A stretch of 38,875 nt of DNA from Prochlorococcus sp. AG-388-D03 (GTDB lineage Bacteria > Cyanobacteriota > Cyanobacteriia > PCC-6307 > Cyanobiaceae), in assembly GCA_003279875.1 (NCBI GenBank), contig QCGN01000011.1:1-38875 (forward strand), given 5' to 3'. A program made the position numbers and the translations under genes. A model generated the notes under the pieces. It did not search any database. It was not told where the DNA came from and saw nothing but the letters and a program-made list of their open reading frames with translations. Below are positions 17,378 to 26,753 of this stretch, one piece after another (position 1 is the first letter of the stretch; each line of letters starts with the position of its first letter).

Positions 17378-19456
17378 TCAATCTTTTATTAGATCAGTTT
17401 GAGAGCGATTTGTGTTCGAATCCCCCCTTCTTTTTTCGTATATTCCATCTTTATTCATCATCCAGGAGTAATAATTATCACAAATATAAGTTTGTAAAAG
17501 ACTATATAGTTGAGATTTTAATTTTAAGTCTTCTATAGGAGTAACAGCTTCAATTCTTCTGTCTAAATTTCTTCTCATCCAGTCTGCACTGCCAATAAAA
17601 ACTTCAGGATCATTATTATTGTAAAACCAAAAAATTCTAGAATGTTCAAGAAAATGTCCAATAATGCTTATGACAGTAATATTTTCACTTAAATTATTTC
17701 TTTGAGGATATAAACAACAAATTCCTCTTATAATCAGACTAATTTTAACTCCTGTTTGAGATGCTGAATATAGTAAATTTATAATTTCTGGATCCACTAA
17801 TGAATTCATTTTTGCAATAATTTCACCTTTTCCTCCTTCTTTTACATTTGCAATTTCTCTATTTATCAAAAAAATGAATTTTTTTCTTAATGATTTCGGG
17901 GATACTAATAATTTCTGATAAGTTTTTTGCTTTGAGAATCCTGATAAATAATTAAATAGTTCAATTAAGTCTGAGGAGATATCAGGATCTGTTGAAAGAA
18001 ATCCTATATCCGTATAAAAGCGAGAAGAGTTTGAATTATAATTACCAGTTCCGATATGAAAATAATTTCTTAATCTTCCTTTTTCTTTTCTAACTACTAA
18101 TGAAATCTTAGTGTGAGTTTTAAAGCCTAGTATTCCATAAACGACATGGATTCCAGCTTGCTCAAGCTGTTTTGCCCATTGTATGTTGTTATCTTCATCA
18201 AATCTAGCTTTGAGTTCAACAAGAGTCATCACCTCTTTTCCATTCTCAGCCGCTCGCATTAAGGCCTCAATTATAGGAGAATCTTTTGAAACTCTATAAA
18301 GTGTAATTTTAATAGCCAATACAAGAGGATCATCCGCAGCTTTATTTATAAATTCTTCAACAGAAGTTTTGAATAAATCATATGGATGGTGAAGAAGTAT
18401 ATTTTGTTTTCTAATAATGCTGAAAATAGAGTTAAAGATTTTATCTTTTGAGTTATCCAGTGATTTTAATAACGGATGGGTTTCTCCAATTAATAAATTT
18501 TCTTTTAAGTCCTCTCGATTAATTTTGGTGAGATAATTTAAATCATCAAGTCCTAATAAGCTCCTGCAAAAGTATATATATTCTGCTGTTATTTCAACAC
18601 TATCAATAAGTAATTTTAAAATATTTTCTGGTATATTTTCTTCTACTTCTAACCTAACCACATCTCCCCCTAACCTTCTTTTCTGCAAGCTTTTTTCTAC
18701 TGCTAGTAGTAAGTCGTCTGCTTCAAGTTCCTTTAATTCTAAATCTGCATCTCTTGTAACTCTAAAAAAAGAATAATTTAGACATTTCATCCCATTAAAT
18801 AAGGTATTGATATTGTTTCCAATTAAGTCTTCTACAGTTATAAAAAAGTGCTCTTTCTCATTCTTAGTTTCAATAATTTCATTTGGAATTTGTACAAATC
18901 TGCCGATATTTTTTGTGGGTATTTTTATTCTTACAAATTGATTTTTCGATTCTTCTCCATCATTAATTAGTGCAGCTAGATTGAGACTTAAATTACTGAT
19001 AAAAGGAAATGGGTGAGCAGGATCAACAACTAAGGGTGTTAATAAAGGAAAAATTGAAGATTGGAAATAGTTGTTACACCAATTCTTTTGATTTTCATTA
19101 AGTTCGCGATATTTTTTTATGAAAATCCCTTCATTTGCTAGCTCATCATTTAATTCATTATTAAGATAGTTTTCTTGAAGAGTTGTGAGGTTTTTAACTT
19201 CTTTATTGATTTTTTTTAATTGTTCTTTCGGTGTGAGTCCATCAATACTTTTCTTTCTAATTCCTGCTTCAACTTGAGCTTTTAGTGATGCAACTCTTAC
19301 CATGAAAAACTCATCAAGATTGTTACTAAAAATTGAAAAAAATTTAATTTTATCTAGTACTTTATAGTCTTTCTCCATACCAGTAAGAAGAACCCTCTTG
19401 TTAAAGTCGATCCAACTTAATTCTCTATTTATATAATTATTAGATTCGTATTTCAT
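17378..19456 (-). CDS. ppk: Polyphosphate kinase 1
   Basis: Reversibly builds inorganic polyphosphate from ATP. The 692-residue protein has the PPK1 order: N-terminal helical domain (NRELSWIDFNKRVL), the head domain, and two phospholipase-D-like catalytic halves. The autophosphorylated histidine is in KTHTK (about H448) and a second conserved histidine lies in FLEHSRIFWF. YFHIGTGNYN and FIGSADWMRRNLDRRIE are further signatures. It lies 17 bases downstream of the MFS gene on the same strand, and upstream of the sigma factor gene with 207 bases between. Polyphosphate storage matters in phosphate-poor oceans, and the adjacency to a transporter and a sigma factor suggests a stress-related group, though this is inference. 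Confidence 0.97.
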   Translation of the reverse strand: MKYESNNYINRELSWIDFNKRVLLTGMEKDYKVLDKIKFFSIFSNNLDEFFMVRVASLKAQVEAGIRKKSIDGLTPKEQLKKINKEVKNLTTLQENYLNNELNDELANEGIFIKKYRELNENQKNWCNNYFQSSIFPLLTPLVVDPAHPFPFISNLSLNLAALINDGEESKNQFVRIKIPTKNIGRFVQIPNEIIETKNEKEHFFITVEDLIGNNINTLFNGMKCLNYSFFRVTRDADLELKELEADDLLLAVEKSLQKRRLGGDVVRLEVEENIPENILKLLIDSVEITAEYIYFCRSLLGLDDLNYLTKINREDLKENLLIGETHPLLKSLDNSKDKIFNSIFSIIRKQNILLHHPYDLFKTSVEEFINKAADDPLVLAIKITLYRVSKDSPIIEALMRAAENGKEVMTLVELKARFDEDNNIQWAKQLEQAGIHVVYGILGFKTHTKISLVVRKEKGRLRNYFHIGTGNYNSNSSRFYTDIGFLSTDPDISSDLIELFNYLSGFSKQKTYQKLLVSPKSLRKKFIFLINREIANVKEGGKGEIIAKMNSLVDPEIINLLYSASQTGVKISLIIRGICCLYPQRNNLSENITVISIIGHFLEHSRIFWFYNNNDPEVFIGSADWMRRNLDRRIEAVTPIEDLKLKSQLYSLLQTYICDNYYSWMMNKDGIYEKRRGDSNTNRSQTDLIKD

Positions 19457-19473
19457 TAAGGTGAACGTATTAA

Positions 19474-20739
19474 TTAATTGTAAGAAATTTTGTTATTTTT
19501 CCCTTCAGCAATAAGGTAAATCATAAGAAGTAAAATAATTGAGCCTGCAATAAATGGTGCTTTCGGACCAAAATCATCATAAACTCTTCCAGCCATTCCG
19601 ATACCTAAAACCCCACCAAGACTTTGAAGACCTTGCAAATTACTAAGTATGGATCCTTGATTGTCTCCATCTAATTTTTTTGAAATTAATGCTCTTAAGG
19701 TTGGAGTAATCAAACCGGCACCAACAGCTAAAAATGAAACAGCAGTATAAATATTCACTGCCGCATTTTTTTGTGGGGTAGTTATCAAGAGTATACATGC
19801 TAAAAGAATGAACCCTGAACCAATTAAGGTTAGTTTCATTTCTCCGAATTTTTTTACTAAAGGACCTATTAGACCACCCTGTACTATTATTGCTATTACT
19901 CCGACTACTACAAGGGTTCCACTGGACGCCTTAGTAGTCCAGCTAAGAGATTCTTGGAGGAAGAATATTAAAATATTTGTTAGACCAGTAAAAGCTATGA
20001 AATATATAAAAAAAGCTAGAGATAATTTTCTGATTTTTTCTTCTTTAAATACTTTAAATAATTGTTTTAACGGGTTTTTAAAAAGCGGTTTTGATTTGTT
20101 TAATTCAGTCTTAGGCTTAGTTTCTGGCAAATAAAAGAATACAAGCATAAAGTTAATAATTGGAATTATAGACGCTATTATTACTGGAATAATGAAATTA
20201 TTATTAGTATTTTTAGCAAAAATTACAACGAATATATTACCTAAGAAAAAACTAAGACCGAATGCAACACCAATAAGTCCAAATGTTTTCGCCCTTTTTT
20301 CAGGACTAGAAATATCTGCAAGAATTGTAGTTGCTGTTGCTGCAGTCCCACCACTTAGACCATCTATAAGTCTTGCTATAAATAATAAAAATAATGGGAT
20401 AGTTGCTATTGAAGTTGACCAATCATATAAAACTGTAAATGATAAAATTGATATTCCGATAATTGATCCAGTTATACAAAAAAGAGTTACGGGTCTTCTT
20501 CCATATCTATCACTCATAAGCCCAATAAAAGGAGAAGCTGTAAATTGCGCTAATTGATACGTACAAGAAAGTAGACCATAAGTGCTGGCTTTAGAGTCAA
20601 AGAGTAAAACAAAAGAAGGTAAAATTGGCAAAAGAATACTTTCGCTTAATCGATCATTGAGGAGAGTTACAAAAGCACTAAATAAAGTGAATTTCCTACT
20701 TGGCTTGAATAAACTTTTTTTCACAATATTTATAATCAA
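19474..20739 (-). CDS. Major facilitator superfamily transporter (TetA/drug-efflux-like)
   Basis: A 421-residue membrane protein with about twelve hydrophobic segments. The MFS motif A between helices 2 and 3 is present as GLMSDRYGRRPV, and the N-terminal DRLSESILLPILPSF resembles the DHA1/TetA branch. The substrate is not readable from sequence; multidrug efflux or export of a small metabolite are both possible. The longest start is TTG at 20737-20739; a GTG at 20722-20724 would shorten it by five residues and is equally plausible. It is divergent from cobA with only about 30-45 bases between starts, so the two promoters must overlap or extend into coding sequence. ppk follows after 17 bases. 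Confidence 0.85.
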   Translation of the reverse strand: MIINIVKKSLFKPSRKFTLFSAFVTLLNDRLSESILLPILPSFVLLFDSKASTYGLLSCTYQLAQFTASPFIGLMSDRYGRRPVTLFCITGSIIGISILSFTVLYDWSTSIATIPLFLLFIARLIDGLSGGTAATATTILADISSPEKRAKTFGLIGVAFGLSFFLGNIFVVIFAKNTNNNFIIPVIIASIIPIINFMLVFFYLPETKPKTELNKSKPLFKNPLKQLFKVFKEEKIRKLSLAFFIYFIAFTGLTNILIFFLQESLSWTTKASSGTLVVVGVIAIIVQGGLIGPLVKKFGEMKLTLIGSGFILLACILLITTPQKNAAVNIYTAVSFLAVGAGLITPTLRALISKKLDGDNQGSILSNLQGLQSLGGVLGIGMAGRVYDDFGPKAPFIAGSIILLLMIYLIAEGKNNKISYN

Positions 20740-20769
20740 TTCGATATTCTTTTACTACCATACTTGTTA

Positions 20770-21606
20770 ATGGAGATTAATGTGCCCGGATTAGTTTATT
20801 TAGTTGGAGCAGGCCCTGGCGACCCTGAGTTGCTAACTTTAAAAGCTTTAAGACTTATCAAAAACTGTGATGCTTTGGTCCATGATGCATTAGTTTCTGC
20901 CGAAATTATAAAAGAAACCAGTAAAAATACTGAAATATTTAATGTAGGTAAAAGGGCTGGTAAGTGTTCTGTTCCTCAGGCTGATACTAATTCACTTCTT
21001 GTGAAATTGGCAAAGGAAGGAAAGAAAGTTGTAAGGCTTAAAGGAGGAGATCCATTTATTTTCTCAAGAGGTGGTGAAGAGGTTACTGTTTTAGAAAAAA
21101 ATGGAATTTCAGTTGAAATTGTGCCTGGAATAACTTCTGGAATAGCTGCTCCTACATATTTTGGGATTCCATTAACTCACCGAGATGCAGGCAGCTCTAT
21201 AACTTTCGTTACTGGTCATGAAGACATTAATAAGGATAAAAGAAGTGTTAATTGGAGATCATTAGCTAATTCATCTGATGGTTTAGTAATTTATATGGGT
21301 ATTAGAAATATAGAATTTATTGTTAAAGAATTAATTTTAGGTGGATTGTCTGAGCATACTAAATGTGCTGTTATTCAAGAAGCAACTTTGAATAATCAAA
21401 AATGTTTGATTTCAGAATTAGCGAATTTAGCAGCGACAATTAAGAACAAAGGTTTTACTTCACCATCAATAGTAGTTATTGGAAGTGTTGTTGATTTTAA
21501 AGTCAATAATTACATAACTAACTTGTCTGATGCTTCTTTGCCAGATAAAAATAATTTTACTTATATAACAAATCCCAGAAATACTTTGGATCAAAAGTTG
21601 TTATAA
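20770..21606 (+). CDS. cobA: Uroporphyrinogen-III C-methyltransferase
   Basis: Methylates uroporphyrinogen III at C2 and C7 with S-adenosylmethionine to give precorrin-2, the branch to siroheme (for nitrite and sulfite reductases) and cobalamin. The tetrapyrrole methylase signatures are present: VYLVGAGPGDPELLTLKAL at the N-terminus, GGDPFIFSRGGEE, and VPGITSGIAAPTYFGIPLTHR. It is a single-domain enzyme (278 residues from the ATG at 20770), not a CysG fusion, so oxidation and chelation are done elsewhere. A TTG two codons earlier (20764) is an alternative start. The last 50 bases overlap the convergent pabC gene. The divergent MFS gene starts about 30 bases upstream. Confidence 0.95.
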   Translation: MEINVPGLVYLVGAGPGDPELLTLKALRLIKNCDALVHDALVSAEIIKETSKNTEIFNVGKRAGKCSVPQADTNSLLVKLAKEGKKVVRLKGGDPFIFSRGGEEVTVLEKNGISVEIVPGITSGIAAPTYFGIPLTHRDAGSSITFVTGHEDINKDKRSVNWRSLANSSDGLVIYMGIRNIEFIVKELILGGLSEHTKCAVIQEATLNNQKCLISELANLAATIKNKGFTSPSIVVIGSVVDFKVNNYITNLSDASLPDKNNFTYITNPRNTLDQKLL

Positions 21607-22384
21607 ATTTCATATCATTTACTCTGTTTATTTGCCTACAAGATAAACTATTAATTGCAATTAAAATATCATCATTATAGAATTTAGGTAAGATTAATTC
21701 TTCTTTTATTATTTTTAATTCTATAGCTTTTTTAACCATAATTCCTTGAAGACATCCACTCTCTTTTCGTGGTGTCATCCATGTATTTTTTCTCTTAAGT
21801 AAAATGTTAAAAGTACTGCCACAACATAATTCATTCTCTGTATTTAACATTAAGCAATCATCAAATAATTTTTTATTAGCTTCTATTAATACTTGTATTG
21901 ATTGATTATATGAAAAAGTTTTACATTGATTAATTAAACTGTACTGATTTCTTTTTTCTGTTTGACTAATAAATGTACTTAATGAAGAAAAATTAGGTTT
22001 AATAAGATAAAATTCAATCCATAAATTATTGATATCATAATCTTGCTGACTGTTAGTAATTTTAATTGATCTGCCTTTGTTCAAACCGCGGCTGTAATTA
22101 ATCCTGATTGATCCTAATTGATCTTTTTCAAGAGATAATTTTTTAATACCTCTACTAATAATATCCTTCAAATATGATTTATTAATATTCAAACTTATAT
22201 TTAAAACTCTGCTACTATTTTCAAGTCTTTGAATATGTTCGTCTAGTAAAATAGCATTATTATTTTTTATCAAAACAGTTTCGAAGATTCCATCGCCAAA
22301 TTTGAGACCTCTATCATTTGCAGAGATATAAATGTTTTCAATATCGAGCCATTTATCTCTATACCAACCTAAGCTAAGTATCAT
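21557..22384 (-). CDS. pabC: Class IV aminotransferase, probable aminodeoxychorismate lyase
   Basis: PLP enzyme of fold type IV. Its place directly after pabB argues for 4-amino-4-deoxychorismate lyase, which releases pyruvate to give p-aminobenzoate for folate. The N-terminal FGDGIFETVLI is the family opening. The likely PLP lysine is in CKTFSYNQ, and the cofactor-binding part includes ENELCCGSTFNILLK. The 275-residue length fits. Its ATG overlaps the pabB stop (ATGA, four bases), a classic translational coupling. D-amino acid or branched-chain aminotransferase activity cannot be ruled out from sequence, but context favours PabC. Its 3' end overlaps cobA by 50 bases on the other strand. Confidence 0.83.
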   Translation of the reverse strand: MILSLGWYRDKWLDIENIYISANDRGLKFGDGIFETVLIKNNNAILLDEHIQRLENSSRVLNISLNINKSYLKDIISRGIKKLSLEKDQLGSIRINYSRGLNKGRSIKITNSQQDYDINNLWIEFYLIKPNFSSLSTFISQTEKRNQYSLINQCKTFSYNQSIQVLIEANKKLFDDCLMLNTENELCCGSTFNILLKRKNTWMTPRKESGCLQGIMVKKAIELKIIKEELILPKFYNDDILIAINSLSCRQINRVNDMKFITTFDPKYFWDLLYK

Positions 22385-23700
22385 TTTAACGAATCAATTA
22401 AAGGCAAAAGTTTCCATTTAAGTTCCTCTGTTTCTTTTTTTGGATCTGAATCACTAACTATGCCGCAACCAGCAGATATATTAATTTTTTTGTTTTTTAT
22501 TATAAATGATCTTATAAGTATATTGCTATCAAATTCACCATTCCAGTCAACCTTTATAAATGATCCACAGTAAGGTCCTCTTGCGGATTTTTCTATTTCA
22601 AATAGTCTTTGGCATGATCTTAATTTTGGAGCGCCAGTTATAGAGCCTCCCGGCCAACAAGCAATTAGTAAGTCTATCCAGCATTTTGTTTTTTTTAGTT
22701 TTCCTCTAATTACAGATGTAAGGTGATGTACTTTTAAATAACTTTCAAGTTTTAATATTTCTGGTACTTCAATACTTCCTATCTCACATACTTTGCTTAA
22801 ATCATTTCTCAAAAGGTCTACAATCATAATATTTTCAGCTCTATCTTTTTCATTAGTTATTAAATCTATAGCATTTAAAGCATCTTGATTTATATCTTGG
22901 TCCCTGGCTCTTGTACCTTTAATAGGTCTTGATTCAACATAACCTTCTTTGTCCAATTTTAGAAATCTTTCTGGAGAAGTTGATAATACCGCCTCATTTA
23001 TCCCTTTTGAATTATTTATTATTATTCCTCCAAAAGGTGCTTGTAATTTATTTCTTATTTTTGAATATATACTTAAAGAACTATAAGTTTCTAAAGCTTC
23101 AACTTCACATCGTGTCGTTAGATTTGCTTGAAAAATATCTCCAATTGCTATCAATTGCTTAACTTTTAAAATATCCTGCTGAAATTTATTACTTAATTCT
23201 TTTAAATTAATTTTTGAAAAGTTAAATTTTAAGTTATTATTTTTAGATTTGTTTTCTCTTTGACTATCAATATTAAGAATGATATTTTCATATTTAATTA
23301 ATTCAGCAGAATTAGTTCCCTCAAGAATTATTTCATTTGAAATTAGATTAAATTTAATAATTGGATCATAAGATGCAATCCATAAAGTCGATATTTCATT
23401 ATTTTTCCATGGATTTTTTGGCTCGATGTAAGCACCTGCTTCAAAGTTTAACCATCCAATCCAAAATCCTTTCTCAATATTTTTTAATTTAAAAAATGGA
23501 TTATTATCACTATCTAAATTATTTATATCTCTTGAGCAAATAATTTTTTTTGGGTTGACTCCCAAAAAAGACCATTCTCCATTATCTGTGCCATCACTAT
23601 CTAACCAAGACAATCCATGCTCTCCAAATTTTAATGCAAAATGATTCGCTATTAATTCTGGGTCGAGCCATTTTGATAATTTTTTTGTTTTAATTTGCAT
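22381..23700 (-). CDS. pabB: Aminodeoxychorismate synthase component I
   Basis: Chorismate-binding enzyme that makes 4-amino-4-deoxychorismate from chorismate with ammonia supplied by a PabA glutaminase. The catalytic C-terminal domain is complete: PIKGT (residues 259-263, with K261), TNEKDRAENIMIVDLLRNDLSKV, HHLTSVIRG, WPGGSITGAPK and a final GCGIVSDSDP. The lysine in PIKGT marks PabB; anthranilate synthase TrpE has alanine there. Length 439 is typical, with no fused glutaminase or lyase. No pabA is in the window. It overlaps queC upstream by 11 bases and pabC downstream by 4, so queC-pabB-pabC look like one coupled transcript. Confidence 0.93.
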   Translation of the reverse strand: MQIKTKKLSKWLDPELIANHFALKFGEHGLSWLDSDGTDNGEWSFLGVNPKKIICSRDINNLDSDNNPFFKLKNIEKGFWIGWLNFEAGAYIEPKNPWKNNEISTLWIASYDPIIKFNLISNEIILEGTNSAELIKYENIILNIDSQRENKSKNNNLKFNFSKINLKELSNKFQQDILKVKQLIAIGDIFQANLTTRCEVEALETYSSLSIYSKIRNKLQAPFGGIIINNSKGINEAVLSTSPERFLKLDKEGYVESRPIKGTRARDQDINQDALNAIDLITNEKDRAENIMIVDLLRNDLSKVCEIGSIEVPEILKLESYLKVHHLTSVIRGKLKKTKCWIDLLIACWPGGSITGAPKLRSCQRLFEIEKSARGPYCGSFIKVDWNGEFDSNILIRSFIIKNKKINISAGCGIVSDSDPKKETEELKWKLLPLIDSLK

Positions 23701-24364
23701 TCTTTTTCATTTCCCATCTTTCGTAGGCAGTTTGTCTAATTCTGCAACTATCACATTTTCCACAAGGTTCTAGATTTCCTGAATAACAACTCCATGTTTT
23801 TTCTAGAGGAACATTATTATCAAAAGCTAATTGGATAATCTCTTCTTTATTTAAATCTATTAAAGGTGTCCAAAGTTTAATTGGGTTTTTTTCTCTACCA
23901 CGTTTGTTGGCAAGGTTAGCTAGCTCTTGATACTTTTTAATGTAATCAGGTCTGCAATCAGGATATCCGGAATAATCTAATGCATTTACTCCTAAGCCTA
24001 CTAAATCAGCATTTATTGCTTCAGCATAACTTAACGCAACAGAAATAAAGATTGTATTTCTTCCAGGTACATACGTATTGGGAATCGTATTTATCTGCAT
24101 ACCACTAACAGGTAAATCTTTTTTTATATCTGTTAGAGATGAACCGCCCCACAAAGATAAATCAAGCTTTACTATTTTGAATTCTTCTATTTCAAAGTGC
24201 TGGGCTATTGTTAATGCCGAATCTAATTCTTTTTTATGTCTTTGCCCATAGTCGAAAGATAACCCAAATATCTTAGCTTTGGCTGCTTTTGCTAAGCCTG
24301 TAACCGTCGAAGAATCTAAGCCTCCTGATAACAAAACTACTGCAGATTTGTTTTTTAAATCCAT
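23690..24364 (-). CDS. queC: 7-cyano-7-deazaguanine synthase
   Basis: Converts 7-carboxy-7-deazaguanine to preQ0 with ATP and ammonia, on the way to queuosine in tRNA. The ATP-pyrophosphatase loop is SGGLDSS (13-19), followed by GLSFDYGQRHKKEL, VPGRNTIFI, and the GVNALDYSGYPDCRP motif that is characteristic of QueC. Four zinc-binding cysteines are present (C193, C201, C204, C207). Length 224 is normal. It lies five bases after queE and overlaps pabB by eleven. queD and folE, needed to make the substrate, are not in the window. Confidence 0.96.
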   Translation of the reverse strand: MDLKNKSAVVLLSGGLDSSTVTGLAKAAKAKIFGLSFDYGQRHKKELDSALTIAQHFEIEEFKIVKLDLSLWGGSSLTDIKKDLPVSGMQINTIPNTYVPGRNTIFISVALSYAEAINADLVGLGVNALDYSGYPDCRPDYIKKYQELANLANKRGREKNPIKLWTPLIDLNKEEIIQLAFDNNVPLEKTWSCYSGNLEPCGKCDSCRIRQTAYERWEMKKNAN

Positions 24365-24369
24365 ATAAA

Positions 24370-25041
24370 CTATTTAATCTTTAAGTACTTATGCGTCTGA
24401 AGACTTAGTTTCCATTCAGGATTTTTTTTAATAAAATCAATTGTAAGGGAAAACCCATCATAATTTTTCCATGCGGGCTGTAAATAAAATTTTTTATTCA
24501 AATTAAACAAACTCCCTTTTTCTGATAACTTTTGATATTTGTTTATTATTTCTTGCTTTATATCAATTGCAAAATCAATATCTTTTTTATCGTTGATAAT
24601 TATTTTTATTTCATTACAATTTTCTAAAAAATAATTTTTCGGAGGTGAGTGTCTTTTTGGGGATAAAGTAATCCAATCATAATGACCTGATAATTTGTTC
24701 ACTCCACTTGTTTCAATATGAATTTTTATTGGATTTTTTTCTCCTTTAGAAGTTTCTTTATTTACAGCTTGACACAAATTATCTAAATTATGATGCAGTG
24801 GCTCACCACCAGTGATAACTAAAAAAGACGCTCCTTTTTCTCGAGCCTTTTTTATTTCATTTACTATTTTGGAGATTGATATTAAAGGATATTTTTTTTG
24901 ATCCCAAGAATGTTTCGTATCGCACCATGAACATCCAACGTTACATCCAGCGAGTCTTATAAAAAAAGCACTTTTACCTGTGTGAAATCCCTCTCCTTGT
25001 AATGAATGAAATTTTTCTACTAAAGGTAAGAAATTTGTCAT
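24370..25041 (-). CDS. queE: 7-carboxy-7-deazaguanine synthase (radical SAM)
   Basis: Radical SAM enzyme that rearranges 6-carboxy-tetrahydropterin to 7-carboxy-7-deazaguanine. Opening residues LPLVEKFHSLQGEGFHTG are typical of QueE, and the 4Fe-4S site is CNVGCSWC (C33, C37, C40, a CX3CX2C motif) followed by DTKHSW. A GGEPLHH motif contributes to SAM binding. I chose the ATG at 25041 (223 residues); a TTG four codons earlier (25053) is possible but adds nothing conserved. It sits 27 bases after pyrG and five before queC on the same strand, so it is likely in the same transcript. Confidence 0.94.
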   Translation of the reverse strand: MTNFLPLVEKFHSLQGEGFHTGKSAFFIRLAGCNVGCSWCDTKHSWDQKKYPLISISKIVNEIKKAREKGASFLVITGGEPLHHNLDNLCQAVNKETSKGEKNPIKIHIETSGVNKLSGHYDWITLSPKRHSPPKNYFLENCNEIKIIINDKKDIDFAIDIKQEIINKYQKLSEKGSLFNLNKKFYLQPAWKNYDGFSLTIDFIKKNPEWKLSLQTHKYLKIK

Positions 25042-25068
25042 TATTTCATTCAATAAAAATATGTAATA

Positions 25069-26679
25069 TTAATTTGATTTAGCTAATTTGTCTTGTGAGG
25101 CTTTTATTAATCCTTTAAATAATGGATGTGGCTTTCCAGGCCTTGATAAAAATTCAGGATGGTATTGACATGCTAAAAAATATGGATGATTATCCAATTC
25201 AATTAACTCTACCAATCTCCCATCTGGAGATGTGCCACTGATTTTATAACCAGAATCTAAAAAGCTTTGTTTGTAATAATTATTAAATTCATATCTATGT
25301 CGATGTCTTTCGTAAATAACATCCTCGTTATATAGCTCTTTACCAGTTGTATGCTTTTGCAATCTACAAGGATAAACTCCTAATCTCATAGTGCCTCCCA
25401 AGTCAACAATATCTTCTTGCTCAGGCAATAAATGTATAACAGGATTTGGAGATTCAGGTTCTAGTTCGGAGCTTGATGCGCCAGGTAATTGAGCAACATT
25501 TCTTGCCCATTCTATTACTGCACATTGCATACCTAAACATAAACCAAGGAATGGAATTTTATTTTCTCTTGCAAATTTTATTGCTGAGATTTTGCCATTT
25601 ACTCCTCTATTTCCAAATCCACCTGGAACAACAATTGCATCAACATCATTTAAATAAATTTCAGCTGTTTTTTCTTCGATCATTTCAGCACTGACCCAAT
25701 GAAGATCTAATAAAGCTTTTTGTTCAATGCAAGCATGTCTTAATGCTTCCACGACTGATAGATATGCATCACCAAGTTCTATATATTTTCCAACTAAAGC
25801 TACTTTTATTGGTTCACCAGGATTTCTTAGATTATGAATTATTTTTTCCCAATTTTCTAAATCACATTCTTTATCCTCGAGTTCTAGACACTTTAAAGTC
25901 TCTTTACATAAACCTTCTTTTTTTAAGGAAAGAGGAACTGAATAAATACTATCGGCATCTAATGCTTCAATTACACAATTAAGATTTACTCCGCAAAAAC
26001 CACTTAGTTTTCTTTTGAGACCTTCATTAACTTCTTTATCACTCCTACATACGAGTAAATCTGGTTGTATACCGATTGATCTTAACTCCTTGACAGAATG
26101 TTGAGTAGGTTTAGTTTTTATTTCGCCAGAAGTTTTGATATATGGAAGTAAAGTTACGTGGATATAAGCGACATCATTTTTATTAACATCATTTTTAAAT
26201 TCTCTTATTGCCTCTAAAAATGGTAGAGATTCAATATCTCCTACTGTCCCACCAATCTCAGTTATTACTATATCAGCATTGCTGTTAGCTGATACTCTGT
26301 GAATCCTTTCTCTTATTTCTCCTGTTATGTGAGGAATAACTTGCACCGTACCTCCTTTGTAACTCCCTCTTCTTTCTTTATTAATTACCGCTTGGTATAT
26401 AGATCCTGTAGTTACACTATTTAAGCGAGTCATTGCAGTGTCAGTAAATCTCTCATAGTGACCTAAATCTAAATCTGTTTCAGCTCCATCTTCGGTAACG
26501 AAAACTTCGCCGTGTTGAAATGGACTCATTGTTCCTGGGTCAACATTAAGATAAGGATCTAGCTTAAGTATTGAAACGCTATATCCTCTTGATTTTAATA
26601 ATCTCCCTAAGCTAGCCGCAACAATACCTTTACCAATGCTAGAAACAACTCCTCCAGTAACAAAAACAAATTTTGACAT
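25069..26679 (-). CDS. pyrG: CTP synthase
   Basis: Glutamine-dependent amination of UTP to CTP. The 536-residue protein has the N-terminal synthase domain ([22 protein letters not shown], then [27 protein letters not shown]) and a C-terminal class I glutaminase with the nucleophile in FLGLCLGMQ, the PGGFGNRG oxyanion loop, and the catalytic histidine and glutamate in CQYHPEF. The start ATG (26677-26679) is fixed by the invariant N-terminus. An 8-base perfect Shine-Dalgarno-like motif lies 22 bases before the ATG, too far for normal use. It stands between aspS and queE in the long minus-strand gene block. Confidence 0.98.
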   Translation of the reverse strand: MSKFVFVTGGVVSSIGKGIVAASLGRLLKSRGYSVSILKLDPYLNVDPGTMSPFQHGEVFVTEDGAETDLDLGHYERFTDTAMTRLNSVTTGSIYQAVINKERRGSYKGGTVQVIPHITGEIRERIHRVSANSNADIVITEIGGTVGDIESLPFLEAIREFKNDVNKNDVAYIHVTLLPYIKTSGEIKTKPTQHSVKELRSIGIQPDLLVCRSDKEVNEGLKRKLSGFCGVNLNCVIEALDADSIYSVPLSLKKEGLCKETLKCLELEDKECDLENWEKIIHNLRNPGEPIKVALVGKYIELGDAYLSVVEALRHACIEQKALLDLHWVSAEMIEEKTAEIYLNDVDAIVVPGGFGNRGVNGKISAIKFARENKIPFLGLCLGMQCAVIEWARNVAQLPGASSSELEPESPNPVIHLLPEQEDIVDLGGTMRLGVYPCRLQKHTTGKELYNEDVIYERHRHRYEFNNYYKQSFLDSGYKISGTSPDGRLVELIELDNHPYFLACQYHPEFLSRPGKPHPLFKGLIKASQDKLAKSN

Positions 26680-26701
26680 TAAATATTTTTAATTAAGCAC
26701 A

Positions 26702-26709
26702 ACCTCCTT
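26702..26709 (-). promoter_or_regulatory. Displaced Shine-Dalgarno-like motif upstream of pyrG
   Basis: On the minus strand AAGGAGGT occurs here, a perfect match to the usual 16S anti-SD, but 22 bases before the pyrG ATG. A GTG a few bases after it opens only a three-codon frame (GTG CTT AAT TAA). It could act in a standby or leader role, mark the end of an aspS-side element, or be chance. Strong SD sequences are rare in this window, which is why it is noted. Confidence 0.35.
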
Positions 26710-26753
26710 ACATTTTATTTAAACAAAAAATTTATTGATCATCCATAAATAGT

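Noticed and set aside
20192-20557. 121-codon + strand frame opposite the MFS transporter
   Set aside because: Antisense to a membrane protein gene; hydrophobic codons give long antisense frames by chance.
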